A DNA stretch of 13,433 nt from Paludibacteraceae bacterium (GTDB lineage: Bacteria; Bacteroidota; Bacteroidia; Bacteroidales; Paludibacteraceae), in the NCBI GenBank assembly GCA_017402895.1, contig JAFPLG010000061.1, positions 1 through 13,433 on the forward strand, written 5' to 3'. This document shows positions 1 through 7,394 of the stretch, in pieces. Below the pieces are notes generated by a model that saw nothing but the letters and a program-made list of their open reading frames with translations, was not told where the DNA came from and ran no database searches. Made by a program: the position numbers and the translations under genes. Numbering within the stretch: the first letter of the stretch is position 1; each line of letters begins with the position of its first letter.

Positions 1-28
1 AAATTTGAAATTTGAAATTTGAAATTTC
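1..28. repeat. Heptamer tandem repeat, (AAATTTG)x3 plus AAATTTC, inside prmC
   Basis: Four 7-base units in perfect register (1-7, 8-14, 15-21, 22-28), the last with one change. The array may continue past the left edge. Read on the prmC strand it gives ISNFKFQ and would repeat every 7 residues, because 21 bases equal three units and seven codons. On the + strand the unit can be written TTTGAAA, which links it to the GAAA-containing heptamers elsewhere in the window. It lies in the linker between the helical domain and the methyltransferase domain of PrmC, a place expected to tolerate insertions. Confidence 0.85.
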
Positions 29-322
29 AGCCACCAACTCAGCGGTTTCGGGACGAGGTATGAGGGTAGCAGGAGTCAGTTTAAGGTCGAGTCCGCACCA
101 TAAAGTATGGCCGAAAATATACTGAATCGGTTCTTTTTGCAACAAACGATCAATTATCGCTTGCATATCTCGCGAAAAAGTAGTAACTTTGTCGCCTGAT
201 AAGAGTTGCGTTCGGCTGAGCCCTGTAGTTTCCTCCAGAATCCACCAAGCCAGCGCACGTGACTCGTCGGCCGGATAAACGGACTGTAACTGCTTCGTGA
301 TATTTCTCACCAAATCATTCAC
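1..322 (-). CDS. prmC: PrmC (HemK) release-factor glutamine methyltransferase, N-terminal part only (3' end outside window)
   Basis: The encoded enzyme methylates the GGQ glutamine of peptide-chain release factors using S-adenosylmethionine, in the cytosol. Only about 107 codons are present. They cover the N-terminal helical substrate-binding domain and the hallmark block PIQYIFGHTLWCGLDLKLTP followed by TLIPRPETAELV, which is diagnostic for PrmC. The SAM-binding GxGxG and catalytic NPPY motifs would lie beyond the left edge, so activity cannot be judged. The GTG start at 322 is chosen because the product then begins VNDLVRNITKQLQ..., as PrmC proteins of this phylum do; a second in-frame GTG lies at 310. 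The last visible codons, after ELVAE, are made of a 7-base tandem repeat in the usually variable linker before the methyltransferase domain. The gene is divergent from ribD, with 22 bases between the two start codons. Confidence 0.9.
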   Translation of the reverse strand, partial: MNDLVRNITKQLQSVYPADESRALAWWILEETTGLSRTQLLSGDKVTTFSRDMQAIIDRLLQKEPIQYIFGHTLWCGLDLKLTPATLIPRPETAELVAEISNFKFQI

Positions 323-326
323 GCTG

Positions 327-358
327 CAAAATTACAAAATAATTATGGAATACGCAAA
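327..358 (-). promoter_or_regulatory. Putative sigma-ABfr-type promoter for prmC, inside the 5' end of ribD
   Basis: On the minus strand TTTG (358-355) is followed after exactly 20 bases by TAATTTTG (334-327), matching the Bacteroidota consensus TTTG / TAnnTTTG with the same spacing as the promoter at 1435-1466. The expected transcription start falls within a few bases of the prmC GTG at 322, so the mRNA may be leaderless or nearly so. The -33 element lies inside ribD codons 4-5. I saw no equally good promoter for ribD in the opposite direction. Confidence 0.6.
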
Positions 359-1412
359 TTATATTGCCCGTTGCATCGAAATCGCTCGCCGAGGAGAATA
401 CTACGTAGCCCCGAATCCCATGGTAGGGGCCGTGCTGGTGTATAATGGCGAAGGGGCGAATGGCGAAAGGATTATTGCTGAGGGTTGGCACGAACGATAC
501 GGCGAAGGACATGCGGAGGTGAACTGTTTCCGCCATCTCGAGAAATCGGAATATAGAGATGTCGATTTAAAGCAATGCACATTATTTGTCTCCCTGGAGC
601 CATGCAGCCACTACGGCAAGACGCCTCCTTGCGCCAAGTTGATTATTGAGAAAGGCGTAGGGCACGTGGTAGTAGGTATGCCGGACCCCAACCCGCTGGT
701 GGCAGGACGAGGCATCAACATGTTGCGCGAAGCAGGTATAGAAGTGGTGGTCGGTGTGATGGAAAAAGAATGCCGCGAACTGAACAAACGCTTCCTATGT
801 CTGCACGAAAAGAAGCGTCCGTACGTCGTGCTGAAGTGGGCACAGACGGCGGATGGGTATGTGGATGAGAGAAGGGCGAACGGCGAAAGGTTAGAGGCGA
901 ATGAGCACCTGAATGGAGCCCTGGCTATTTCCACGCCGGAGACCAAGAAGATTGTGCATCGTATGCGGGCAGAGAATATGGCCATCATGGTGGGAACTCG
1001 TACCGTACTGCTGGATAATCCTCGGCTGCTCACCACCCACTGGGAAGGACGCCATCCGATACGCGTCACATTGGATCGACACGGAGTCATTCCTGCTGAC
1101 GCACGTATCTTCTCGCCCGAGTCGGAGACTATAGTCTATCGGGATCGCACCGACTGGACGTATATCCTGAGCGACCTGGCAGCAAGAGGTATCCACTCCA
1201 TACTGGTAGAAGGCGGACCGACCCTGCTGAAGCATATTCTGGAGACGAGCATTTGGGACGAAGCACATATTGAGGTGGCACCTGAGATACAACTATCCAA
1301 GCCGGGTGTGCCGGCACCGGAACTGCTACAACACGTTGTAGCCCAACCGGAAGGCTATCAACTAAGCATGGAGGAAGTGGATGGCCATAAACTCTACACG
1401 ATAGGTAAGTAA
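345..1412 (+). CDS. ribD: RibD, bifunctional riboflavin biosynthesis deaminase/reductase
   Basis: The enzyme catalyses two cytosolic steps of riboflavin synthesis: deamination of 2,5-diamino-6-ribosylamino-4(3H)-pyrimidinone 5'-phosphate, then NADPH-dependent reduction of the ribosyl side chain. The product is 355 residues, a normal family length. The N-terminal deaminase carries the zinc-site motif GHAEVN (His56, Glu58) and EPCSHYGKTPPC (Cys87, Cys96). The C-terminal reductase shows LKWAQTADGYVD, VGTRTVLLDNPRL and SILVEGGPTLL (about 286-295). The ATG at 345 is preferred over an upstream in-frame start at 297, because MEYANYIARCIEIARRG aligns with family N-termini and the upstream start would overlap prmC. 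No Shine-Dalgarno sequence is visible, as is usual in this phylum. Two loops carry extra residues containing the same pentapeptide ANGER (38-42 and 178-182), each written in GGCGAAN heptamers. Confidence 0.95.
   Translation: MEYANYIARCIEIARRGEYYVAPNPMVGAVLVYNGEGANGERIIAEGWHERYGEGHAEVNCFRHLEKSEYRDVDLKQCTLFVSLEPCSHYGKTPPCAKLIIEKGVGHVVVGMPDPNPLVAGRGINMLREAGIEVVVGVMEKECRELNKRFLCLHEKKRPYVVLKWAQTADGYVDERRANGERLEANEHLNGALAISTPETKKIVHRMRAENMAIMVGTRTVLLDNPRLLTTHWEGRHPIRVTLDRHGVIPADARIFSPESETIVYRDRTDWTYILSDLAARGIHSILVEGGPTLLKHILETSIWDEAHIEVAPEIQLSKPGVPAPELLQHVVAQPEGYQLSMEEVDGHKLYTIGK
446..470. repeat. GGCGAA-type heptamer repeat, first copy in ribD
   Basis: GGCGAA occurs at 447-452, 455-460 and 462-467, with spacings of 8 and 7 bases. 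The 17-base core at 454-470, GGGCGAATGGCGAAAGG, matches the second copy (874-890) at 16 of 17 positions and in the same reading frame, giving ANGER. It lies in the deaminase-domain loop between the strand VGAVLVYNG and IIAEGWH, where RibD proteins as I recall them normally have only a few residues. Confidence 0.7.
874..902. repeat. GGCGAA-type heptamer repeat, second copy in ribD
   Basis: Four units in strict 7-base register: GGCGAAC (875), GGCGAAA (882), a degenerate GGTTAGA (889) and GGCGAAT (896). They encode RANGERLEAN after ADGYVDER, in the reductase-domain loop before the conserved LAISTP stretch. The first 17 bases are nearly identical to 454-470 in the same gene. Confidence 0.75.
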
Positions 1413-1434
1413 AACAATATTTTTCTGCATTTTT

Positions 1435-1466
1435 TTTGCGCATTCGGATTTTTTTTCGTACCTTTG
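1435..1466 (+). promoter_or_regulatory. Sigma-ABfr-type promoter of the envelope/dnaG operon
   Basis: TTTG at 1435-1438 and TACCTTTG at 1459-1466 are separated by exactly 20 bases, a full match to the Bacteroidota TTTG / TAnnTTTG promoter. It lies in the 84-base gap between the ribD stop and the next ATG at 1497, the only sizeable gap on this strand. The predicted start near 1472 gives a leader of roughly 25 bases with no Shine-Dalgarno motif. The T-rich runs around it have no paired stem, so I do not call a ribD terminator. Confidence 0.8.
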
Positions 1467-1496
1467 CAGGCTATTTTATTTGTAGCAACAAATAAC

Positions 1497-2852
1497 ATGA
1501 CAAGAATTAAGTACATACTATTTGCCCTACTGGCCATGACCGGCATACGAATGGCCGCCCAAGACAACGTGATCGACGAGGTAATATGGATCGTGGGCGA
1601 CGAGGCTATACTGCGTAGTGAAGTGGAAGAAGAGCGGCTTCGTGCCGAATACGAAGGACAAGAGATTAAAGGTGATCCCTATTGCGTCATTCCCGAACAG
1701 ATAGCTATCCAGAAGTTGTTTCTCCATCAAGCCGAGCTGGACTCTATCTCGGTGAACGAATCCACGGTGAGTCACCAGGTGGATATGCGTATCAACTACT
1801 ACATCTCGCAGATCGGCTCGAAAGAGAAAATGGAGGAATACTTCCGCAAGACCACTTCGGAGATCCGCGAAGAGATGATGACGGCTATTCGCAACCAAAT
1901 GATCATCCAGCAGATGCAATCCAAGCTAACCGAGAATATCAAGTCGACACCGGCCGAGATACGTCGCTTCTATAAATCTATTCCGCTGGATTCGCTGCCT
2001 ATGATGCCGGCGCAGGTAGAGGTGCAAATTATCAGTTTTGAGCCTATCGTTCCGACCGAAGAGATTGAGCGTATCAAATCGCAACTGCGTGAATACACCG
2101 AGCGAATCACCTCGGGCAAGTCGCAATTCTCGATGCTCGCCCGCATGTACTCGGAGGATACCGAGTCGGCCAAGCGTGGTGGCGAACTGGGATTTGTCGG
2201 TCGTGGCCAACTCGTGACGGAGTTTGCCGATGCCGCCTTTGCGCTAAACGATCCAAAAAAGGTGTCGCGTATCGTGAAGACGGAGTATGGTTACCATATC
2301 ATCCAGTTGATTGAGAAACGCGGCGACCGCATCAACTGCCGCCACATACTGCTTCGTCCACACGTATCGGAAGACGACAAGACCCGTTCTCTCCAGCGAC
2401 TGGACTCTATCAAACTGGAGATTGATAGCAATCGGCTTGACTTCAACAAAGCCGTTGTTCGTTTCTCACAAGACAAGAGTACGGTGATGAATAACGGCGT
2501 GATGATCAATCCGCAAACAGGCTCCAGCAGTTTTGAATACAAGGACCTGCCGCCTGAGATTGCTAAACTAGTGTACAACCTGCAGGAAGGAGAGATCTCT
2601 GCACCATTCGTCATGATGGACGAGACAAAGAACCGCGAGGTATGCGCCATCGTACGCGTGAAGCGCAAGACGGACATCCACCGCGCTAATCTGGAAGATG
2701 ATTTCCAGATGATACGCCAGATGTTGGAGCAGAAACTCTCGCGCGAATATATCCAGCACTGGATCGAACAGAAACAACAATCCACGTTCATTCAGATTGA
2801 CCCGAAATGGTCCGGATGCGATTTCCAGTACCCGGGATGGATTCACGAATAA
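1497..2852 (+). CDS. SurA-like periplasmic peptidyl-prolyl cis-trans isomerase with two parvulin-type domains
   Basis: A probable periplasmic chaperone/PPIase for outer-membrane protein folding, 451 residues. Residues 1 to about 21 form a signal peptide (MTRIKY, then a hydrophobic core ending MAAQ). Residues 24-165 resemble the SurA N-terminal chaperone domain (VIDEVIWIVGDEAILRSEVE is typical). The first parvulin domain spans about 183-284 and shows SMLARMYSEDTESAKRGGELGFVGRGQLV and YGYHIIQL. A second, more divergent copy starts at CRHILL (about 291) and runs to about 400. The ATG at 1497 is chosen. A TTG at 1464 is also in frame, but it lies within the -7 promoter element and would add residues ahead of the signal peptide. 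It is the first gene of the operon, 8 bases ahead of the OstA-like gene, which fits a role in outer-membrane assembly. The gene could be called surA, but orthology is inferred. Confidence 0.88.
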   Translation: MTRIKYILFALLAMTGIRMAAQDNVIDEVIWIVGDEAILRSEVEEERLRAEYEGQEIKGDPYCVIPEQIAIQKLFLHQAELDSISVNESTVSHQVDMRINYYISQIGSKEKMEEYFRKTTSEIREEMMTAIRNQMIIQQMQSKLTENIKSTPAEIRRFYKSIPLDSLPMMPAQVEVQIISFEPIVPTEEIERIKSQLREYTERITSGKSQFSMLARMYSEDTESAKRGGELGFVGRGQLVTEFADAAFALNDPKKVSRIVKTEYGYHIIQLIEKRGDRINCRHILLRPHVSEDDKTRSLQRLDSIKLEIDSNRLDFNKAVVRFSQDKSTVMNNGVMINPQTGSSSFEYKDLPPEIAKLVYNLQEGEISAPFVMMDETKNREVCAIVRVKRKTDIHRANLEDDFQMIRQMLEQKLSREYIQHWIEQKQQSTFIQIDPKWSGCDFQYPGWIHE

Positions 2853-2860
2853 GGTAAGAG

Positions 2861-4597
2861 GTGAAGCGGAGCATACCGTTCATAGTACTGACAGTGCTGG
2901 TCATAACGACCGCATGGGGTATTGCCGAGACTGCCAAAAAGCAGCTTCGGCAAACTACATCTACAGCCACAACCACCGACTCAACCCAAACCAAAAATAG
3001 CAAGTTGATTCGTCTTCTCCACTCTGACAGTCTCAATTATGACGAGCAGACGAAAGCCGGCACAAAGATACTGCGCGGCCATGTTGTTTTTCGTCATGAG
3101 GACGCATTGCTTTACTGCGACTCGGCCTATTTCTACGAGAAGCAAAACTCGCTGGATGCCTTTGGAAAAGTACGGATGCTACAAAGCGATTCGGTCATGG
3201 CATATGGCGAAGCGCTCTACTACAACGGCAATACACGTATAGCCCGACTGAAAGGTCATGTCCGATTAGTCCACAAATCATACACTGTCACGCAACTGGC
3301 TGCCGATAGCATCCTCTACGACCGTTCTCGTGGCAAAGCTTTCTTCGAACGGGGAGGTGTCATCCGAGATGAACTCAATACGCTGCGTTCTATTCGTGGC
3401 GAATACATGCCCAGCCAGCATCAATCGGTATTCTACGACAATATTCATCTGCGTCATCCCAACTTCACACTCGAAGCAGACACGCTCTACTACAACACGA
3501 GCAACCATATTGCGCAACTACAAGGTCCTACGAACATCGACTACCAAGACTCAACGCATATATACAGCACGGCCGGATGGTACAACACACAGACCGAGCA
3601 GTCGATGCTTCTTCGTCGGTCTATCGTCACGCATCAGAGCGGACAAACGATGACCAGCGACACTATCTTCTACGACAAACGCAATAAATTCGGCCGTCTC
3701 TACGGTCAGATGCACCTGACCGACTCCGCACAGCAAAAGACACTCTACGGCGACTACGGCGAGATGTGGGAGAAGGACAAACGCGGTTATGCCACAAAGA
3801 AAGCACTCCTGGTGGATTGGTCGGATAGCATCTGGACATATGTGCATGCCGATACGCTCCGCACCGAAGACATCCCCTACCGGAAGATGGTCGTGCTGTC
3901 CTCTACCGACTCGGTGGGCAAGACCGATACCAGCTATACAGACACCGTCACCAACTGGATACGAGCATATCGCCATGTTCGTGTCTATCGCTCGGATGCT
4001 CAAGCAGTGTCCGACTCGCTCAGTTGGCTCGATCGCGACTCGGTATTGCGACTCTATTATGATCCTATCTGCTGGCAAGAGGCAATGCAAATATCTGCGG
4101 ACAGTGCGCAAATATACATCAAAAACAGTCATGTCGAACGTATCTGCGGACAAGGCAACGCGATGGCTGTTCAGCACGAGATCAAGAAGTACTACAACCA
4201 GTGCGCCGGCAAGAATATGACGGCCTATGTAGAGGATGACACAATACGTCGCATTGATGTAAATGCTAATGCGCGTACTATTTTCTTCCCAAAAGAAGAC
4301 GACGGTTCGTATCTGGGAATGAACGTCACGGAATCGAATTTCATCAAAGTCTTTTTTGCGAACCAAGATGTGGACCACTCCGTCTTCACCTCGCAGTCGC
4401 AATGCACGCTCTATCCGATGGACAAGATACCCAGCGGCAGCGACCGACTAAGCGGATTCTTCTGGGCAGATGCCGAACGACCTAAACGTCCGGGAGCGGT
4501 CATGCTCCACCCAAAACGCACCGAACGACCATCCGCCGTCATCAGTGCGTCTGCATCTGATGAGAAGAAAACTAAAAAAACGGAAACAAAAAAATAA
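2861..4597 (+). CDS. OstA/LptA-like protein, probable LPS-transport component
   Basis: A 578-residue secreted protein of the OstA-like family of Bacteroidota, thought to act in moving LPS across the periplasm to the outer membrane. It starts with GTG and has a signal peptide (hydrophobic core 5-18) followed by a Thr/Ser/Gln-rich linker at about 31-48. The body is built of repeated beta-strand units of LptA type: ILRGHVVFRHEDALLYCDSA (70-89), KVRMLQSDSVMAYGEALYY, AADSILYD, EADTLYYNT and SDTIFYD. This pattern of 'D(T/S)...YY' strands is the basis for the call. The C-terminal 60 residues are Pro/Arg/Lys-rich and end in a lysine tail, which looks disordered. It lies 8 bases after the SurA-like gene and 9 before the beta-barrel gene. 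Length is well above E. coli LptA (about 185 residues) but usual for the Bacteroidota type. An exact role is not shown by sequence alone. Confidence 0.8.
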   Translation: MKRSIPFIVLTVLVITTAWGIAETAKKQLRQTTSTATTTDSTQTKNSKLIRLLHSDSLNYDEQTKAGTKILRGHVVFRHEDALLYCDSAYFYEKQNSLDAFGKVRMLQSDSVMAYGEALYYNGNTRIARLKGHVRLVHKSYTVTQLAADSILYDRSRGKAFFERGGVIRDELNTLRSIRGEYMPSQHQSVFYDNIHLRHPNFTLEADTLYYNTSNHIAQLQGPTNIDYQDSTHIYSTAGWYNTQTEQSMLLRRSIVTHQSGQTMTSDTIFYDKRNKFGRLYGQMHLTDSAQQKTLYGDYGEMWEKDKRGYATKKALLVDWSDSIWTYVHADTLRTEDIPYRKMVVLSSTDSVGKTDTSYTDTVTNWIRAYRHVRVYRSDAQAVSDSLSWLDRDSVLRLYYDPICWQEAMQISADSAQIYIKNSHVERICGQGNAMAVQHEIKKYYNQCAGKNMTAYVEDDTIRRIDVNANARTIFFPKEDDGSYLGMNVTESNFIKVFFANQDVDHSVFTSQSQCTLYPMDKIPSGSDRLSGFFWADAERPKRPGAVMLHPKRTERPSAVISASASDEKKTKKTETKK

Positions 4598-4606
4598 CAA
4601 CATAAC

Positions 4607-5344
4607 ATGAAACGTTATCTAATCATTCTTATTTTCTGCGGTATATCGCTGGGCATTATGGCAGCCGACCTGCCTAAACAGGGATTTGGTTTCCACATCG
4701 GTTATGCACAACCTACTCTGCGACTCAACTCATCCAACATCCTCTATCCAAAGGATTCGTTGATAGATGTAACACAACTCCACGGACTGAAAGTGGGTGT
4801 TGTCTATGACGGCAGTATCATCAAAGGCTTTGGTACGTCGCTGGGCATCAACTACACCTTTGCCACCAAGCAAACTTCATGGAGCAGTATGACAACTTTC
4901 ACTCGTTTTCCGGAGGAGCGGAGCCAAATGATGTACCATCAACTAGAGCTATTTGTTGATTGGCAGTACAAGTTTGAGATTGCAAAAGAGACCTATCTCA
5001 TGCTCTATTCCGGACCAACCATCCAGTATGGATTGGTGTTCACCCAGAAGGACGAACAGCGACTGGACGAGAGCGGCAGCATCAGCCTGAGCCAAACAAA
5101 CAACCGATATGGTAAGGAAAGTGCCAATACCGACCTCAAGCAACTGAACGTCACATGGGGAGTAGGTGCAGGATTCCAATACAAACGTTACTTCCTGCGT
5201 GGCGGTTACGACTTCGGACTGATCAACCCCTACAAGAATGCCCAATTCGTCAACCCATTGACCGGAGACTCAATGGATCGTAACACCCGCGGCCGTCTCG
5301 ACCAGTGGGAGATAAAAATCGGTGTGTACCTGTGGTATAAATGA
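4607..5344 (+). CDS. Outer-membrane beta-barrel protein, function unknown
   Basis: A 245-residue protein with a clear signal peptide (MKRYLIILIFCGISLGIMAA, cleavage near residue 20). The mature part alternates polar and hydrophobic residues in short strands rich in Gly, Tyr and Phe (GFGFHIGYAQPTL, GTSLGINYTFA, LELFVDWQYKFEI, WGVGAGFQYKRYFLRGGYDFGL). It ends in a strand, WEIKIGVYLWYK, as expected for an 8- to 10-strand outer-membrane barrel (OMP_b-brl type). I cannot assign a transport or secretion role. The size is similar to PorT of the type IX secretion system, but I see no motif that proves it. Its place directly after the SurA-like and OstA-like genes, 9 bases downstream, suggests it is a client or partner in envelope assembly. 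Its TGA stop overlaps the dnaG ATG by 4 bases, so the two are translationally coupled. Confidence 0.75.
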   Translation: MKRYLIILIFCGISLGIMAADLPKQGFGFHIGYAQPTLRLNSSNILYPKDSLIDVTQLHGLKVGVVYDGSIIKGFGTSLGINYTFATKQTSWSSMTTFTRFPEERSQMMYHQLELFVDWQYKFEIAKETYLMLYSGPTIQYGLVFTQKDEQRLDESGSISLSQTNNRYGKESANTDLKQLNVTWGVGAGFQYKRYFLRGGYDFGLINPYKNAQFVNPLTGDSMDRNTRGRLDQWEIKIGVYLWYK

Positions 5345-7383
5345 TCCCAAAAGAGACCATCGATAGGATTTACGAGGCCGCCAAGATAGAGGATATCGTA
5401 GGCGACTATGTGAAGCTTCACCGCCGTGGAGCTAATCTAATCGGTCTATGCCCGTTCCACCAAGAGAAGACGGGTTCGTTCACCGTGAGTCCATCGAAGG
5501 GTATCTACAAATGCTTTGGTTGCGGCGCGAGTGGCCATGCTGTGAAGTTTGTTCAGGAAATCGAGCAGTGCTCCTATGCAGAAGCCCTCAAGCAGGTTGC
5601 CCGTCGTTATCATATCGAGGTAGAAGAGCGTCAGATGACGCCCGAAGAGCAACAACGACAAGACAACCGCGAGTCGATGTTCGCCGTCAACGAGTTTGCC
5701 AACAAGTGGTTTCAGCAACAATTGTGGGACACGCAAGAGGGCCAAGTCGTAGGACTCGGTTATTTCCACGAGCGCGGCCTACAAGACGACATCATTCGCA
5801 AGTTCCAGCTCGGCTACTCACCCGAGAAAGGGAATCCGCTCTCCAAGACGCTACAGAAGCAGGGATTTCGCGACGAGTATATACTCAACGACGTGGACTC
5901 CAAGGTAGGCACCGGCATTTGCGGACGCGGACAGCAGGACGGACACCTCTACGACCGTTTTCGCGATCGTGTCATCTTCCCTATCCACTCCGTCAGCGGC
6001 AAGATAGTTGGTTTTGCCGGACGTATCCTCAAGAAGAAAGACAACGTCGGCAAGTATGTCAACTCGCCGGACTCCATCATCTATAGCAAGACACGCGAAC
6101 TATACGGCATCTTCATTGCCAAACAAGCGATCTCGCGTGCCGACCTCTGCTATCTGGTTGAGGGACAGATGGACGTCATCTCCATGCACCAGGCGGGCAT
6201 TGAAAACGTTGTGGCCAGCGGCGGTACGGCGCTGACCAAACAGCAGATACTGCTCATCAAGCGTTTTACCAGCAACATCACCGTGCTCTACGATGGTGAT
6301 GCGGCCGGTATACACGCCGCCCTACGCGGTATCGACATGTTCCTGGCCGAAGGATTCAATGTGAAAGTACTCCTCCTTCCCGATGGAGAAGACCCCGATA
6401 GCTTTGCCCGCAGCCATAACGCATCGGACTTTATCGAATATATCCGTACCCACCAGACCGACTTCATCCGATTCAAGGTGGACCTTCTGCGAACCACGAT
6501 GGGTTCCGACCCACAGACACGCGCCAACCTCATCAAGGATATCACGCAGTCGATAGCTCAAATACCGGATCGTATCACGCGTCAAGTGTATATCAGCGAC
6601 ACGGCCGAACGCATGCAGATTGACGAACGACTGCTCTTACGCGAAGTACTCTCTCTGCGCAAAGCAATGTACGGCAAAGAGAATAAGGAGGTCACTCCTG
6701 CTTCAACCGCAACCGACCAACAAGCTGCTGCCGCACCAACCGAGCAAATAGAAGTTGCTCCTCCCGCTCCGACGCCAACAACCGCCGTGCCGGAAGACAA
6801 ATTGCAAAAGACGCTTACGATTAACTATCGAAACCTCGTGCAACTCATCGTTCGTTATGGGGAACGACCTCTCTATACACTGGCCAATGGTGAGGTAATA
6901 AGCGTTGGGGCTTATATCATCTCCCAACTCCAAGCCGACAACATCCAAGCGCCCACGCCACTCTTCCGACAAATCATCGATGAGTTCATGCAACACCAGC
7001 AGGATGCAGAGTTCCAAGCAGCCCAATTCTTTAAGTTCCATCCCAACCAGGAGGTTAGTGCGCTGGCTATCGAACTCATTGCCGACAAATACCAACTGAG
7101 CAGCATCTACAGCAAGCAGAGCATATCGGAAAACGTGACGCAAACCGTAAAACCCAAGACCGAAGAGGACGAATTGCCGACACTCATTCCACGTCTGCTG
7201 CTGGAACTGAAATATACCATTCTGGAGCAACGCATCGATGAGATGGAGCGTGCCCTGCGCGACGCAGAACGTAGTGGCAACTGGGAGATGCAACGGATTC
7301 TGCTGGCCGACCAGCCCAAACTGCTCGAGATTCGCAATCAGATTTGTCGTCAGCTGGGTAATCGTGTGATCACCTCTTCGTAA
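5341..7383 (+). CDS. dnaG: DnaG DNA primase
   Basis: DnaG makes the short RNA primers that start Okazaki fragments at the replication fork. The protein has 680 residues. Its N-terminal CHC2 zinc finger is intact (Cys37, His40, Cys58, Cys61 in GLCPFHQEKTGSFTV and IYKCFGCGASG). The TOPRIM catalytic domain has Glu274 in VEGQMDV and the acidic DGDAAG motif at 318-323, followed by LLLPDGEDPDSF. A low-complexity linker rich in Ala, Pro, Thr and Gln (about 446-485) joins the polymerase core to a C-terminal domain of the kind that binds the DnaB helicase. The ATG overlaps the preceding stop by 4 bases (ATGA). In many bacteria dnaG sits with rpoD and rpsU; here it is inside an envelope-biogenesis operon. 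No key residue appears to be missing. Confidence 0.96.
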   Translation: MIPKETIDRIYEAAKIEDIVGDYVKLHRRGANLIGLCPFHQEKTGSFTVSPSKGIYKCFGCGASGHAVKFVQEIEQCSYAEALKQVARRYHIEVEERQMTPEEQQRQDNRESMFAVNEFANKWFQQQLWDTQEGQVVGLGYFHERGLQDDIIRKFQLGYSPEKGNPLSKTLQKQGFRDEYILNDVDSKVGTGICGRGQQDGHLYDRFRDRVIFPIHSVSGKIVGFAGRILKKKDNVGKYVNSPDSIIYSKTRELYGIFIAKQAISRADLCYLVEGQMDVISMHQAGIENVVASGGTALTKQQILLIKRFTSNITVLYDGDAAGIHAALRGIDMFLAEGFNVKVLLLPDGEDPDSFARSHNASDFIEYIRTHQTDFIRFKVDLLRTTMGSDPQTRANLIKDITQSIAQIPDRITRQVYISDTAERMQIDERLLLREVLSLRKAMYGKENKEVTPASTATDQQAAAAPTEQIEVAPPAPTPTTAVPEDKLQKTLTINYRNLVQLIVRYGERPLYTLANGEVISVGAYIISQLQADNIQAPTPLFRQIIDEFMQHQQDAEFQAAQFFKFHPNQEVSALAIELIADKYQLSSIYSKQSISENVTQTVKPKTEEDELPTLIPRLLLELKYTILEQRIDEMERALRDAERSGNWEMQRILLADQPKLLEIRNQICRQLGNRVITSS

Positions 7384-7394
7384 TCCTACCGCCT

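Noticed and set aside
1464..1496. Upstream TTG start for the SurA-like gene
   Set aside because: It lies in the -7 promoter element, before the predicted transcription start, and would put residues ahead of a normal signal peptide.
3551..4402. A 283-codon open frame on the minus strand within the OstA-like gene
   Set aside because: No recognisable motif, and fully contained in a well-supported gene with signal peptide and repeated beta-strand pattern on the other strand.
4607..5344. Assignment of the beta-barrel gene as PorT of the type IX secretion system
   Set aside because: Size and barrel character fit, but no specific motif or neighbouring por gene was seen.
6676..6795. The Ala/Pro/Thr/Gln-rich stretch in dnaG as a possible heptamer insertion
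   Set aside because: No 7-base period is visible; it is a normal flexible linker before the C-terminal domain.
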